Below, one piece after another: positions 19,201 to 30,460 of a stretch of DNA of 64,000 nt; position 1 is the stretch's first letter; each line of letters opens with the position of its first letter. The DNA comes from Actinoplanes sp. NBRC 103695 (lineage in GTDB: Bacteria; Actinomycetota; Actinomycetes; Mycobacteriales; Micromonosporaceae), in contig NZ_BSTL01000011.1 of assembly GCF_030269485.1 (NCBI RefSeq), positions 119,286 through 183,285 on the forward strand, given 5' to 3'. The position numbers were made by a program, and so were the translations under genes. The notes below the pieces were generated by a model. That model did no database searches. It worked only from the letters and a program-made list of their open reading frames with translations, and was not told the DNA's origin.

Positions 19201-19378
19201 GAGCGTCCCGTCCGACGTGGAGCCTGCGCTCGGCGTCGAGGTAGACCGCCGACGGCAGGAGCGGCTGCCCGTCGAAGAGGATCGGTCGCGTACGCCCGTC
19301 GGGCCAGCGCAGCATGGCAACCGTGTGCGACGTGCCGAGGTCAACGGCGAGCACAAAGCCGTCCCCAGGTCCGGTCAT
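16241..19378 (-). CDS. Hsp70-like ATPase fused through a TM helix to a PQQ-type beta-propeller
   Basis: Chimeric protein of 1045 residues. Residues 1-370 form an Hsp70/actin-fold ATPase: phosphate-1 AVDLGTSHTVAML (11-23), phosphate-2 FDFGGGTLDVAVV (176-188), adenosine motif LVGGSSRVPLV (324-334). No Hsp70 substrate-binding domain follows. Residues 370-590 are a Pro/Gly/Ala-rich linker, 597-620 one transmembrane helix, and 630-1045 a PQQ-like propeller with repeated strands such as VVLDRETGKARW. The ATPase should be cytoplasmic and the propeller outside. I infer a transmembrane sensor or scaffold; function is unknown. RBS GGAGG is present before the ATG. Confidence 0.85.
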   Translation of the reverse strand: MTGPGDGFVLAVDLGTSHTVAMLRWPDGRTRPILFDGQPLLPSAVYLDAERRLHVGRDAQRLGHADPARIEPNPKRRIDDDGILLGDVTVPVADLLAALLGAVARETVATAGFLPQAVLTYPAAWGQRRRGILHDALGRAGWPPETQLVPEPVAAARYFSDVLRRPVPVGAALAVFDFGGGTLDVAVVRNEGLGPDGRPRFEVAASGGVDDLGGLDLDAALVDHLGKSLAGGEPEAWGALVDPRTLAQWRARRQFWDDVRGAKEMLSRSALAPVAVPGVEQALHLTRDELEASAGPLIRRGVAETGAVVKAAGLTPGELAGLFLVGGSSRVPLVARLLHGELGVAPTVLEQPELPVAEGAVVAVVAARAVAGASPAASVSPAGLAAPPAGAAAGPGAAAGPGAAAGVGAAAGAGAPGIDSAGRGEAGTGTGGLDGTQVDERAGWDTGTAAAVPDDEVRYQSGIAKAATPTPTPVTIPQQEPGPGPDYAEPVDPWATGEAAAFGPSGPPTYAGGIGRGNGAGTASGPSGGTPGGQGSGGLGGGDPSVRGSGPGGPGGGRGGDGRPVGPVSGAGQQSWLASEEQQGGQNAHVPAYRKKWVLIVAAGLVVVVGAGAVLAWTLWPGYRALDFQSLDKSAAVTIPAAVKFSSNFADTTIVGDRVYYATEADEGVLGVVAAEAGTGKKLWSGTDAGLATGWDQIVGLPDGLAAITDTDTGSDSKRLVVLDRETGKARWQHTMKGSDGVVFIGGNAVIVDTDGKRLVALRVSNGETAWELADPASESSVVPALFTSSTSDDVSGAAAVSGAPFAPDRGDDTRLLQVMGDRSARVIDAKDGTVLVEPKADIADTDGAVAVHNGRVVVAESSGNTLRILAYDLDSLGNPKVLGQVAKEQRIQRMAPCGDDYVCWVETASFDAKTAQVAGINVADGGKIWRVALPNAETLTPVGDNVLVNQSTQPAKATLVDATTGKVQWSGEGAGARLDGGNVLLFSRALSTSAEDPSLLGRHLGDDPVQLGPLTGVRTASCSWNTEAIACVADEDLRWQRIAK

Positions 19379-19543
19379 CCTCGCCGCCCTCCGCCAACGG
19401 ACACCCGGCCCGCCATGTTACGGCCCCCGGACGACAAGTCCTCTCACCCGACCCGCGTCCCACCAGCCAAAACACGAGCCCCGCTCGCGCCGCGCGATTC
19501 TCAGCATTTCCGTTTGATCGGTCAAAACCGATTTGCGCGGGCC

Positions 19544-19620
19544 CCGCCGCCACCCCCACCCCGGCACTGGGTGGGTCAGAATGTACGGCTCGGCAAGACG
19601 CTTTCGGCGGTTATCCACAG
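19544..19620 (+). repeat. dispersed intergenic repeat R1, copy B
   Basis: Second direct copy of the R1 element (see 12224-12303), 77 bp, ending in the perfect DnaA box TTATCCACA (19611-19619). It retains the hairpin CCCACCC-N7-GGGTGGG. Its left flank shares GATTCT and an ATC..AAAA segment with copy A. It lies in a 400-bp stretch without genes. Confidence 0.8.
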
Positions 19621-19650
19621 CTTCGCCGGTGTGAGTTGGGCCAAATCGGG

Positions 19651-19778
19651 GCCGACCTGGTGCGGGGCCGACCTGGTGCGGGCCGACCCGGTGCGGGCCG
19701 ACCCGGTGCGGGCCGACCCGGTGCGGGCCGACCCGGTGCGGGCCGACCTGGTGCGGGCCGACCCAGTTCAGGGCCGAC

Positions 19779-19787
<9 letters not shown>
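19651..19787. repeat. 15-bp tandem array, nine units
   Basis: Nine units of GCCGACCYGGTGCGG (two of 16 bp); the last two diverge to GCCGACCYAGTTCAG. The last unit contains the stop codon of the adjacent oxidoreductase gene (19779-19781), so the array seems to have grown out of that gene's 3' end. It is not CRISPR: units abut without spacers. Confidence 0.92.
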
Positions 19788-20768
<981 letters not shown>

Positions 20769-20780
20769 GCCCCGGAACGT

Positions 20781-20800
20781 AACGGAACAGCTGATCCGTT
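20781..20800. promoter_or_regulatory. TetR operator palindrome
   Basis: AACGGA-N8-TCCGTT, a 20-bp dyad symmetric except for the outermost pair of the central 8 bp. It touches the minus-strand -10 box of the oxidoreductase gene (20776-20781) and lies just upstream of the -10 box TAAAGT (20805-20810) of the TetR gene, so binding would block both. Confidence 0.7.
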
Positions 20801-20817
20801 TAGCTAAAGTGAGACTG

Positions 20818-21444
20818 GTGACGGAGCAAGTGGTTCAGAAGCTGCGATCGGATGCCCGCGACAACCGGGACCGCATCCTGGAGGTGGCCCGCGAGGCGTT
20901 CGCCGTGGAGGGTCTCGATGTGCCGATGCGCGAGGTCGCCCGGCGCGCGGAGGTCGGCGTGGCCACCCTCTACCGCCGCTTCCCGACGAAGGAGGCGCTG
21001 CTCACGGCCGCTTTCGCCGAGCAGATGGCGGTCTGCATCGCGATCGTCGACGAGGGCCTGACGGTCGGCGACCCGTGGGAGGGATTCTGCCTGGTGGTGG
21101 AGAAACTGCTGGTGGTGCACGCCCTCGATCGGGGCTTCGCCCGCGCGCTCACCTCGCAGTACCCGCGCATCTTCGACTTCGCGGACGGCCGGGACCGCAC
21201 GATGCGCGCGCTGCTGAAGCTGATGGCACGCGCCAAGGCGGCCGGCGACCTGCGCAAGGACGTCGTACTGGAGGACCTGGTGCTCGCGATGATGGCGAAC
21301 GAGGGCATCCGCGCCGACTCGCCGGACATGCGGGTCGCCGCCTCGCGCCGGTTCGCCGCCCTGATGATCCAGTCGTTCCGGGCACGCCCGACGCCGACCC
21401 CGCTCCCCCCGGCCGTCCGCCTGCCCCTCTTCATCCGAGGTTGA
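20818..21444 (+). CDS. TetR-family transcriptional regulator
   Basis: Repressor of 208 residues from the GTG at 20818. HTH at about 15-60: RILEVAREAFAVEGLD ... MREVARRAEVGVATLYRRF. The -10 box TAAAGT is seven nt upstream of GTG, predicting a leaderless transcript; the in-frame ATG at 20767 would place the operator inside the gene and overlap the divergent gene, so it is rejected. The C-terminal half resembles the SbtR-like TetR C-terminal domain, but the ligand is unknown. It likely represses the adjacent MDR oxidoreductase. Confidence 0.88.
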   Translation: MTEQVVQKLRSDARDNRDRILEVAREAFAVEGLDVPMREVARRAEVGVATLYRRFPTKEALLTAAFAEQMAVCIAIVDEGLTVGDPWEGFCLVVEKLLVVHALDRGFARALTSQYPRIFDFADGRDRTMRALLKLMARAKAAGDLRKDVVLEDLVLAMMANEGIRADSPDMRVAASRRFAALMIQSFRARPTPTPLPPAVRLPLFIRG

Positions 21445-21474
21445 GCAGGCGGCAGGCGACGGGCGGCAGGTGGC

Positions 21475-22595
21475 TCAGGTGTAGGTGCGGCGGCGGCTGA
21501 CCTCGGCGAGGGTGACCGCCGCGGCGACCGAGGCGTTGAGCGACTCGACCTCGGACGACATCGGGATGCTCACCCGCAGGTCACAAGTCTCGCCGACGAG
21601 GCGGGACAGGCCGCGACCCTCGGAGCCGACCACCACCAGGAGCGGGCCGACCGCGACCTCCAGCTGGTAGAGGTCCATCTCGCCGTCGGCGTCCAGCCCG
21701 ATCGCCGTGAAGCCCGCCTGCTGGCAGGCCTTGATCGCCCGGGTCAGGTTGACCACCTGCGAGACCGGCACCCGGGCGGCCGCCCCGGCACTGGTCCGCC
21801 AGGCCGTGGGCGTGATGCCAGCGGCGCGGCGCTCGGTCATGAAGACGCCGTGACCGCCGAACGCCGCGACCGAGCGGATGACCGCGCCCAGGTTGCGCGG
21901 GTCGGTCACCCCGTCCAGTGCGACCAGCAGCGGCGCGGTCTGCTCCAGGGCGGACGCGATCAGGTCGTCGAGCTGCGTGTACGCGAAAGGTGGGACCTGC
22001 ACCCCGATGCCCTGGTGCAGGACGCCACCGGTCATCCGGTCGAGCTCGTTGCGGCTCACCTCGAGGATCGGGATGCCCCGGTCGCCGGCGGTGCGGATGA
22101 TCTCGTTCACCCGGTCGTCGATGTCGATGCCCTGCGCCACGTAGAGCGCGGTCGCCGGGATGGCGGCCCGCAGCGCCTCGACCACGGGGTTGCGGCCGAG
22201 CAGCAGCTCCGGCCCCTCCTTGGTCGGGTTGGACCGGCGGCCCGGCGCGATCCGGGGCCCGCTGCGCGGGTTCGCCTTGCCTCGCTGCGGGGCGGGACGA
22301 CCGGCGCTGGCGCCCCGGCCACCACCCCGGCCCCAGGTGGTGTCCTTGGTGCCGGGAATGCCGATCTTGGGCGCGCGCCCCTGTGCCGCCGCCGCCTTGC
22401 GCTCTTTTTCCTGCTTGCGAGCGGTCTTGGCGGGCAGTTCCTCGGTGCCGGAGTAGCCCTTGTGCCAGGGGCGCTCGTCGGCGGGCAGGGTACGGCCGCG
22501 GCCCTTGAGCGCATCGCGCCGCTTGCCGCCCGAACCGACCGTGGCGCCCTTCTTGGACGTCACACGACGGCTACGGTTGTTGGAATTTCCGGGCA

Positions 22596-22596
<1 letters not shown>
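21475..22596 (-). CDS. rlmB: 23S rRNA (guanosine-2'-O-)-methyltransferase RlmB-like
   Basis: SpoU/TrmH-family (SPOUT) methyltransferase of 373 residues. A basic, low-complexity N-terminal extension of about 135 residues precedes the SpoU substrate-binding domain (LLLGRNPVVEALRA, about 140) and the knotted catalytic domain: LDGVTDPRNLGAVIRSV (motif 1), LVVVGSEGRGLS (motif 2) and the final IPMSSEVESLNASVAA (motif 3), all complete. The long basic extension is typical of actinobacterial members. The ATG overlaps the cysS stop (TGATG) with GGGAG upstream, so it is co-transcribed with cysS, the usual actinobacterial order. Confidence 0.93.
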
Positions 22597-24011
<1,415 letters not shown>

Positions 24012-24062
24012 CAATCAAGGGTACCGAGGCCGTCTAACCGGAAACGCCCCGCCTGTGGACAA

Positions 24063-25460
24063 CTAGGGCCTGGTCATCCGGAGGACGTCGAGCGCCTGAT
24101 CGAGTTGATCTTCGGTGAGGGTGCCCCGCTCGACATGCCCGCGTTCCAGCACCACCGAGCGGATGGACTTGTCCGAGGCCAGCGCCTCCTTCGCGATCGC
24201 GGCCGCCTCGTCGTACCCCAGGTAGCGGTTGAGCGGCGTGACGATCGAGGGCGAACCCTCGGCGTACCCCCGGGCGATCTCCTCATTGACCTGCAGACCG
24301 TCGATGCAGCGGTCGGCGAGCATCCGCGCGGCCGCCGCCAGCAGCCGGATCGACTCGAGCAGGTTGCGGGCCATCACCGGCAGCATCACGTTGAGCTCGA
24401 AGTCACCCTGGCTGCCGGCGAACGCCACCGCCGCGTCGTTGCCGATGACCTGGGCGCACACCTGGCGCACCGACTCGGGCACCACCGGGTTCACCTTGCC
24501 GGGCATGATCGACGACCCCGGCTGAAGGTCGGGCAGGCGCAGCTCGCGCAGCCCCGCCCGCGGGCCCGAGCCCATCCAGCGGATGTCGTTGACGATCTTG
24601 TAGAGGCCGACCGCGACGACCCGGAGCTGCCCCGACGCCTCGACCAGCGCGTCCCGGGCGCCCTGCGCCTCGAAGTGGTTGCGCGCTTCACTCAGCGGCA
24701 GTCCCGTCATGTCCTTGAGCGTGGCGATCACCGCGGGCGCGAACCCCGGCGGAGTGTTCACGCCCGTGCCGACGGCTGTCCCGCCCAGCGGCAGCTCGGC
24801 CAGCCGGGGCAGGGTGTCGGTGAGCCGGTCGATGCCGTACTGCACCTGCGCGGTGTACCCGGAGAACTCCTGGCCCAGCGTGACCGGCGTGGCGTCCATC
24901 AGGTGCGTACGCCCGCTCTTGACCACCTCGGCCCAGGCGTCGGACTTGACCTTGAGCGCCGCGGCCAGGTGATCGAGCGCCGGGATGAGGTCGCTGGTGA
25001 TCGCCTCGGTCGCGGCCAGGTGGATCGACGAGGGGAAGACGTCGTTGCTCGACTGGGAGGCGTTCACGTGATCGTTGGGGTGCACGCTCCGGCCCAGCTC
25101 ACGCGCGGCGAGCCCGGCGATCACCTCGTTGGCGTTCATGTTCGACGACGTGCCGGAACCGGTCTGGAAGACGTCGATCGGGAAATGGTCGTCGTACCCG
25201 CCGCCCGCCACGTGCGCGGCAGCGGTGGCGACGGCCTTGGCGAGGTCGTCATCGAGCACGCCCAGGGTGGCGTTGACCTGGGCCGCGGCACCCTTGATCT
25301 GGGCCAGCGCCCGGATGTGCGCCGGCTCCAGGCCACGCCCGGAGATCGGGAAGTTCTCCACCGCCCGCTGGGTCTGCGCTCGCCACAGGGCGTCGGCCGG
25401 AACCCGGACCTCGCCCATCGTGTCCTTCTCGATGCGGTAACCGCTCTCGTCAGTCGTCAC
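24063..25460 (-). CDS. fumC: fumarate hydratase class II
   Basis: Homotetrameric TCA-cycle fumarase of 465 residues interconverting fumarate and malate without iron-sulfur. The superfamily signature GSSIMPGKVNP is present at about 316-326, the catalytic region TGSGTSSNMNANEV at about 98-111, and the THLMDATPV segment at about 185-193. Start GTG 25460 is chosen because the protein then begins as other FumC proteins do; the open frame continues upstream without a credible start. A class I fumarase is encoded 1.3 kb away. A DnaA-box-like TGTGGACAA (24054-24062) touches its stop codon. Confidence 0.94.
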   Translation of the reverse strand: MTTDESGYRIEKDTMGEVRVPADALWRAQTQRAVENFPISGRGLEPAHIRALAQIKGAAAQVNATLGVLDDDLAKAVATAAAHVAGGGYDDHFPIDVFQTGSGTSSNMNANEVIAGLAARELGRSVHPNDHVNASQSSNDVFPSSIHLAATEAITSDLIPALDHLAAALKVKSDAWAEVVKSGRTHLMDATPVTLGQEFSGYTAQVQYGIDRLTDTLPRLAELPLGGTAVGTGVNTPPGFAPAVIATLKDMTGLPLSEARNHFEAQGARDALVEASGQLRVVAVGLYKIVNDIRWMGSGPRAGLRELRLPDLQPGSSIMPGKVNPVVPESVRQVCAQVIGNDAAVAFAGSQGDFELNVMLPVMARNLLESIRLLAAAARMLADRCIDGLQVNEEIARGYAEGSPSIVTPLNRYLGYDEAAAIAKEALASDKSIRSVVLERGHVERGTLTEDQLDQALDVLRMTRP

Positions 25461-25550
25461 AGTCCATTCGTACACCGCAGTGGACGCGCTGGACGACGGA
25501 ACGTACCGTGGGCGAGCGTTTGGACTGCCTACTGAACAGGATCTTTGCTG

Positions 25551-26069
25551 ATGCGACGCGCTCTGTTGGCCGCTGTTGCGGGTGGTGCCCTGGTGGCCCT
25601 GGCCGCCTGCGGGAACGACGCGAACAACGCCTCGACCACCGCGGACCAGGCGCCCACGGCGCCCTCCCCGACGGCCGAGTCGACCTTCCACGCGCCCGAC
25701 TACACGGCGAACTCCAAGCAGGTCTGCGACAAGGTCGCGGCGATCTACCAGGACGGCTTCGCCGGCTTCTCCACCCAGCTGGGGAAGATGATCGCCAACA
25801 AGGAGGCCAAGCAGGCCGGCTCGGCGGAGGTGGCGCGCAAGGCCGCGGGCGAGGAGCTCAAGAAGGTCGGCGCGCAGATCAAGAAGGAGGTCGCGGCCGC
25901 CGAGGACCCCGACCTGAAGGCCGCCGGCACAGCAAGCGCGGCGAAGGTCACCGGCAGCGCGACCGACAAGGCCTTCTTCGACTCGATCAAGACGACGAAG
26001 GACCTGGACGCCCGCATCGAGTCGAAGATGCTCGACTGGATGAACCCGGTCACGGGGTATTGCGCCTAA
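25551..26069 (+). CDS. lipoprotein of unknown function
   Basis: Exported lipoprotein of 172 residues. ATG 25551 starts MRRALLAAVAGG and a lipobox LAAC (Cys about 20) follows the hydrophobic segment. A Thr/Pro-rich linker comes next, then a mostly helical, Lys/Ala/Glu-rich domain containing two Cys (about 59 and 171) that could form a disulfide joining the ends. No family recognised. It is divergent from fumC. Its stop codon TAA is also the first three bases of repeat R2 copy 1. Confidence 0.7.
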   Translation: MRRALLAAVAGGALVALAACGNDANNASTTADQAPTAPSPTAESTFHAPDYTANSKQVCDKVAAIYQDGFAGFSTQLGKMIANKEAKQAGSAEVARKAAGEELKKVGAQIKKEVAAAEDPDLKAAGTASAAKVTGSATDKAFFDSIKTTKDLDARIESKMLDWMNPVTGYCA

Positions 26070-26181
26070 AGATCCACTTCCTCCGAGTACGGGCACACCA
26101 GAGCCCCGTCCCCACCCCGCGAGCCGAGCGATCCGTCCAGGTCCGTGCCGCGCCCTCCGGCGGCCACGGATCCGTCCGGCC
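26067..26181 (+). repeat. dispersed repeat R2, copy 1
   Basis: A 115-bp element closely similar to the minus strand of 34831-34943, with long identical stretches and one small indel. It begins with TAA(A)GATCCACTTC and ends GGATCCGTCCGGCC, and contains two GATCCGTCC direct repeats and a hairpin TCCGTGCCGC / GCGGCCACGGA with one bulged base. The differences between copies fall in the loop and at the bulge, as expected if the RNA fold matters. It starts at the lipoprotein stop codon. Confidence 0.8.
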
Positions 26182-26225
26182 AAAGCTCCGCAGCGCACCA
26201 GGAATTTCCCTTCCCAGCAAGACAG

Positions 26226-26259
26226 AGGCCCGACGCATCTCGACGACTGCGCCGGGCCT
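26226..26259 (+). terminator. intrinsic terminator
   Basis: AGGCCCGACGCA / TGCGCCGGGCCT, 12-bp stem with one mismatch and a 10-nt loop, followed by TTCGTCTT. It lies downstream of the lipoprotein and repeat R2. Confidence 0.75.
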
Positions 26260-26401
26260 TTCGTCTTGACCACGGGCGAACCTGAACCCATCCGCCACGC
26301 TGTCTACTCGCGAGCTACCCCAATTCTAAGTCCTGTACGTATTGAACGTCTAGAACGTATTCGACGATCTTTCGAACACGCCGACGTCCTACCGTGGGCG
26401 T

Positions 26402-26641
26402 GTGATTGACCCGCTCGCTCCCACGCCGCTGTATGTGCAGCTCGCCGACCTGTTGGCGAGGATGATCGAGCGCGGTGAACTCAAGGAGGGCGATCCGCTC
26501 CCGAGCGAGTCCTACCTACAGCAGGAGTATGGACTCGCCCGGGGAACCGTGCGCTCAGCCGTCCGCCTGCTGCGCGATCGCGGCCTCGTCACCACCGCAC
26601 CACAGCGCGGGACCTACGTGACCCGCCGCGCAGGCAAGTAA
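26402..26641 (+). CDS. short GntR-type winged-helix regulator
   Basis: DNA-binding protein of 79 residues consisting only of the GntR winged helix: PLYVQLADLLARMIERGELK, LPSESYLQQEYGLARGTVRSAVRLLRDRGL and the wing QRGTYV. Full GntR regulators add a C-terminal effector domain; this one stops after the HTH, so it is either a minimal regulator or truncated. The GTG at 26402 is six nt after TACCGT (26390-26395), predicting a leaderless mRNA. Upstream, two ACGTATT copies 18 nt apart (26337 and 26355) could be sites for autoregulation. Target unknown. Confidence 0.82.
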   Translation: MIDPLAPTPLYVQLADLLARMIERGELKEGDPLPSESYLQQEYGLARGTVRSAVRLLRDRGLVTTAPQRGTYVTRRAGK

Positions 26642-26687
26642 CGGTGAACCGAGAACCTGCGTCGTGCCGGATGGCCGAGCCGAGTGG

Positions 26688-26788
26688 TCAGAGGCCGGCG
26701 ATCGCCGCGGGGAGGTCCGTCATGCGGGGCGCTCGCTGTCCACGAGGACCCCGTCGTTGTCGAAGATCACCATCTGGGGCCGGGACAT
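26688..26788 (-). pseudogene. remnant of a HAD-family phosphatase (internal deletion)
   Basis: Starting five nt after the class I fumarase stop, the minus strand reads MSRPQMVIFDNDGVLVDSE, the catalytic N-terminus (DxDG) of a phosphoglucomutase-type HAD hydrolase, and stops three codons later at 26720. Overlapping this stop in another frame is MTDLPAAIAGL then a stop, which looks like the C-terminal end of the same family. The roughly 190 residues between are gone. A full-length relative is encoded at 57593-58264. Confidence 0.6.
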
Positions 26789-26793
26789 AAGAG

Positions 26794-28458
<1,665 letters not shown>

Positions 28459-28518
28459 GAGCGGCAAGCCTAAGCCAGTGCGTATCGAGAGTGCGAACTC
28501 CCCCGGATCAAAGTTCGG

Positions 28519-29820
28519 TCACCGGTAGGGCAGGTAGGCCATGTCCCGCCCGTCGACCACGATCAGACCCTCGGGTCCGGAGGCGAAGACCGAGGCTTCG
28601 GTACGCGTGTCGACCAGCACCCGCCCGCCGGAGGGCGACAGTGCGGTGACGCGGCGTGGCGACGTGTTCGTCACGATCGCGGCGTACGGGGTGAGCGCCG
28701 CGGAGGCCTGGTCGTTGACGCTCCGCCGCCAGGTCACGTCCCCGGTGCTGAACGACCGTCCGGTGAGCGTCTTCCTGTCGGCGCTGCGGATGATCGCGTG
28801 CGCGTCGTTGACGGCGAGCACATCCTGGTCCTTGGCGCCGTACCAGAGCCGCCGCCCGTCGTGCGCCGCGATCAGCTCCTCGCGGCCGACCGGGTCGACG
28901 CCGAGCACCACGTCGTCGCCGCCGGCCGGATCCCGTTCCTGCTTGCAGGACGAGCCGTTGTCGGCGGTGCGCAGGTTCAGGCCGGTGCGCTGCCACACCA
29001 CGCCGGCTCCCGGGTCGGTGGCGACGACGCTGTAGTAGCAGGTGCCGTCGCCGGCCTCGCCGGTGACGGTGAGCACCCGGCCGCCGGCCACCGAGACGCG
29101 TTCCTCCGGCTTGGGTGTCACGGTCTGCACGACCTTGCCGGTGGCGGTGTCGACGATCCGCACCCGGCCGCCGTCCGGGAGGCCCATCAGCGAGGGCAGG
29201 TAGGGCCGGCCGGCGACCTGCCCGTCCACATGCGACCCGGTCATCGGGTGGGTGTCCGGCAGGTCGGGGTTGGCCGCGTCCAGTACGAAGCCGATGCCGC
29301 CGGTGCTCACCGTCCACAGCGGACGGGTGCCGCGCGGATCCCAGGCGGTCAGCTCGCACTCGCCGCCCTTGACGCAGCTCAGGTCGACGATCGCGTCCCG
29401 GTACGCCCACACCGCGGTGGCCGTCTTGTCGCTGCGCCGGACGGCTCCGCTGCGCGGGTCGAGCACCTGGTAGCCCTTGGTCAGCAGTTTGCCGGTTACC
29501 ACCACGGCGTCCGATCCGACGCCGGCGACCGAGGCCCAGTCGGCGTCCGACTGCCACAGTTTCACGCCGGCGCCGAGGCCGTAGGACTCGACCCGGGTGC
29601 GGTATTCGATGATGGCCGCGTCGCCGGCGATGGTCACGCTGGCCGGCGATCCGCTGAGTTTGATCTGCCATTGCGAGGCGCCGTCGGCGATCGGCCCGGC
29701 GGCGGTGACCCAGCTCCAGACCTTCGGCCAGGGGTTGAAGACGTTGGTGAGGGCGAGCACGACGAGGCCGACGACGATGAAGATCGCCACATACCCCCTC
29801 GGGGTGCCGCCGGAAGCCAC
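28519..29820 (-). CDS. membrane-anchored PQQ-like beta-propeller protein
   Basis: Protein of 433 residues with one N-terminal TM helix (about 9-29, YVAIFIVVGLVVLALTNVF) and an extracytoplasmic propeller of PQQ-like repeats (KLWQSD, PLWTVST, RLWYGAK, TWRRS at regular spacing). No catalytic residues are visible, so a scaffold or binding role is more likely than a quinoprotein dehydrogenase. Start GTG 29820 is the first plausible one in the open frame, five nt after TAGCGT. The same type of propeller occurs at 16241-19378 and, weakly, at 39798-40754 in this window. Confidence 0.7.
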   Translation of the reverse strand: MASGGTPRGYVAIFIVVGLVVLALTNVFNPWPKVWSWVTAAGPIADGASQWQIKLSGSPASVTIAGDAAIIEYRTRVESYGLGAGVKLWQSDADWASVAGVGSDAVVVTGKLLTKGYQVLDPRSGAVRRSDKTATAVWAYRDAIVDLSCVKGGECELTAWDPRGTRPLWTVSTGGIGFVLDAANPDLPDTHPMTGSHVDGQVAGRPYLPSLMGLPDGGRVRIVDTATGKVVQTVTPKPEERVSVAGGRVLTVTGEAGDGTCYYSVVATDPGAGVVWQRTGLNLRTADNGSSCKQERDPAGGDDVVLGVDPVGREELIAAHDGRRLWYGAKDQDVLAVNDAHAIIRSADRKTLTGRSFSTGDVTWRRSVNDQASAALTPYAAIVTNTSPRRVTALSPSGGRVLVDTRTEASVFASGPEGLIVVDGRDMAYLPYR

Positions 29821-29882
29821 AGCACACGCTAACGAGATCCACCCGCCACGTCCGTGAGGGGGTAATTGCCCGTGTCGTCCTA

Positions 29883-30371
29883 TTAAGACCGCTTCGCGGC
29901 TTGAAGGACCAACGGCATGATCCGGTACGGGATGAGCTCGGCAAGGGCGATGATGGTGGCCGCCCGGAGGATTCCCTCGTAGCCCAGGATCTCGTCGATC
30001 ACCCGCTGCAGGTCGGTGTTCGATCGGGCCACCACGCGACACATCAGGTCCCCGCTGCCGGTGATCGTGTGCGTCTCCAGAACCTCCGGGATCGCCGCCA
30101 GGTGGTCGGCCACCGCGCTGTGCCCGTACCGCTGACTGATCTCGAGGGTGACGAAACTGGTCACGCCGAAGCCGATCGACGCGGGCGCGACGTCGGGTCC
30201 GAAGCCGCGGATCGCGCCGCGCGCGATCAACTTGTCCAACCGGGCCTGGACCGTGCCGCGGGCGACCGCAAGGCGGCGGGAGAGCTCGAGCATGCCGATC
30301 CGCGGCTCGTCCCGCAGCAACGAGAGCAGCCGCGCGTCGAGCTCGTCCAACTGGACATCCTGACCAGTCAT
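29883..30371 (-). CDS. Lrp/AsnC-family transcriptional regulator
   Basis: Regulator of 162 residues: N-terminal HTH (LDARLLSLLRDEPRIG, MLELSRRLAVARGTVQARLDKL, about 8-50) and C-terminal RAM/AsnC ligand domain. ATG 30371 has GGGAGA five nt upstream; the in-frame ATG further upstream is less likely. It is divergent from hpd; 89 bp separate the genes and include AT-rich TAGTTGTAGTTTT on the minus strand and a TAGAGT -10 box. This arrangement suggests control of tyrosine catabolism by tyrosine or 4-hydroxyphenylpyruvate. Confidence 0.9.
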   Translation of the reverse strand: MTGQDVQLDELDARLLSLLRDEPRIGMLELSRRLAVARGTVQARLDKLIARGAIRGFGPDVAPASIGFGVTSFVTLEISQRYGHSAVADHLAAIPEVLETHTITGSGDLMCRVVARSNTDLQRVIDEILGYEGILRAATIIALAELIPYRIMPLVLQAAKRS

Positions 30372-30460
30372 CGCGGTCTCCCACTCTACGGATTGCGCAG
30401 GTTGACCAGCCAAAACTACAACTATTGCCCATTCACCGGCCGTGAGACGACCATCACGCC

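Noticed and set aside
24063..26291. N-terminal extension of fumC by about 280 codons
   Set aside because: The frame is open by chance through the lipoprotein gene and repeat R2; FumC begins at about 25460 by family comparison.
26668..26700. tRNA-like 5' half (GGATGGCCGAGC...GTGGTCAGAGGC)
   Set aside because: A D-arm-like pattern is visible but there is no anticodon arm, T arm or acceptor partner; the stretch is better explained by the HAD relic and flanks.
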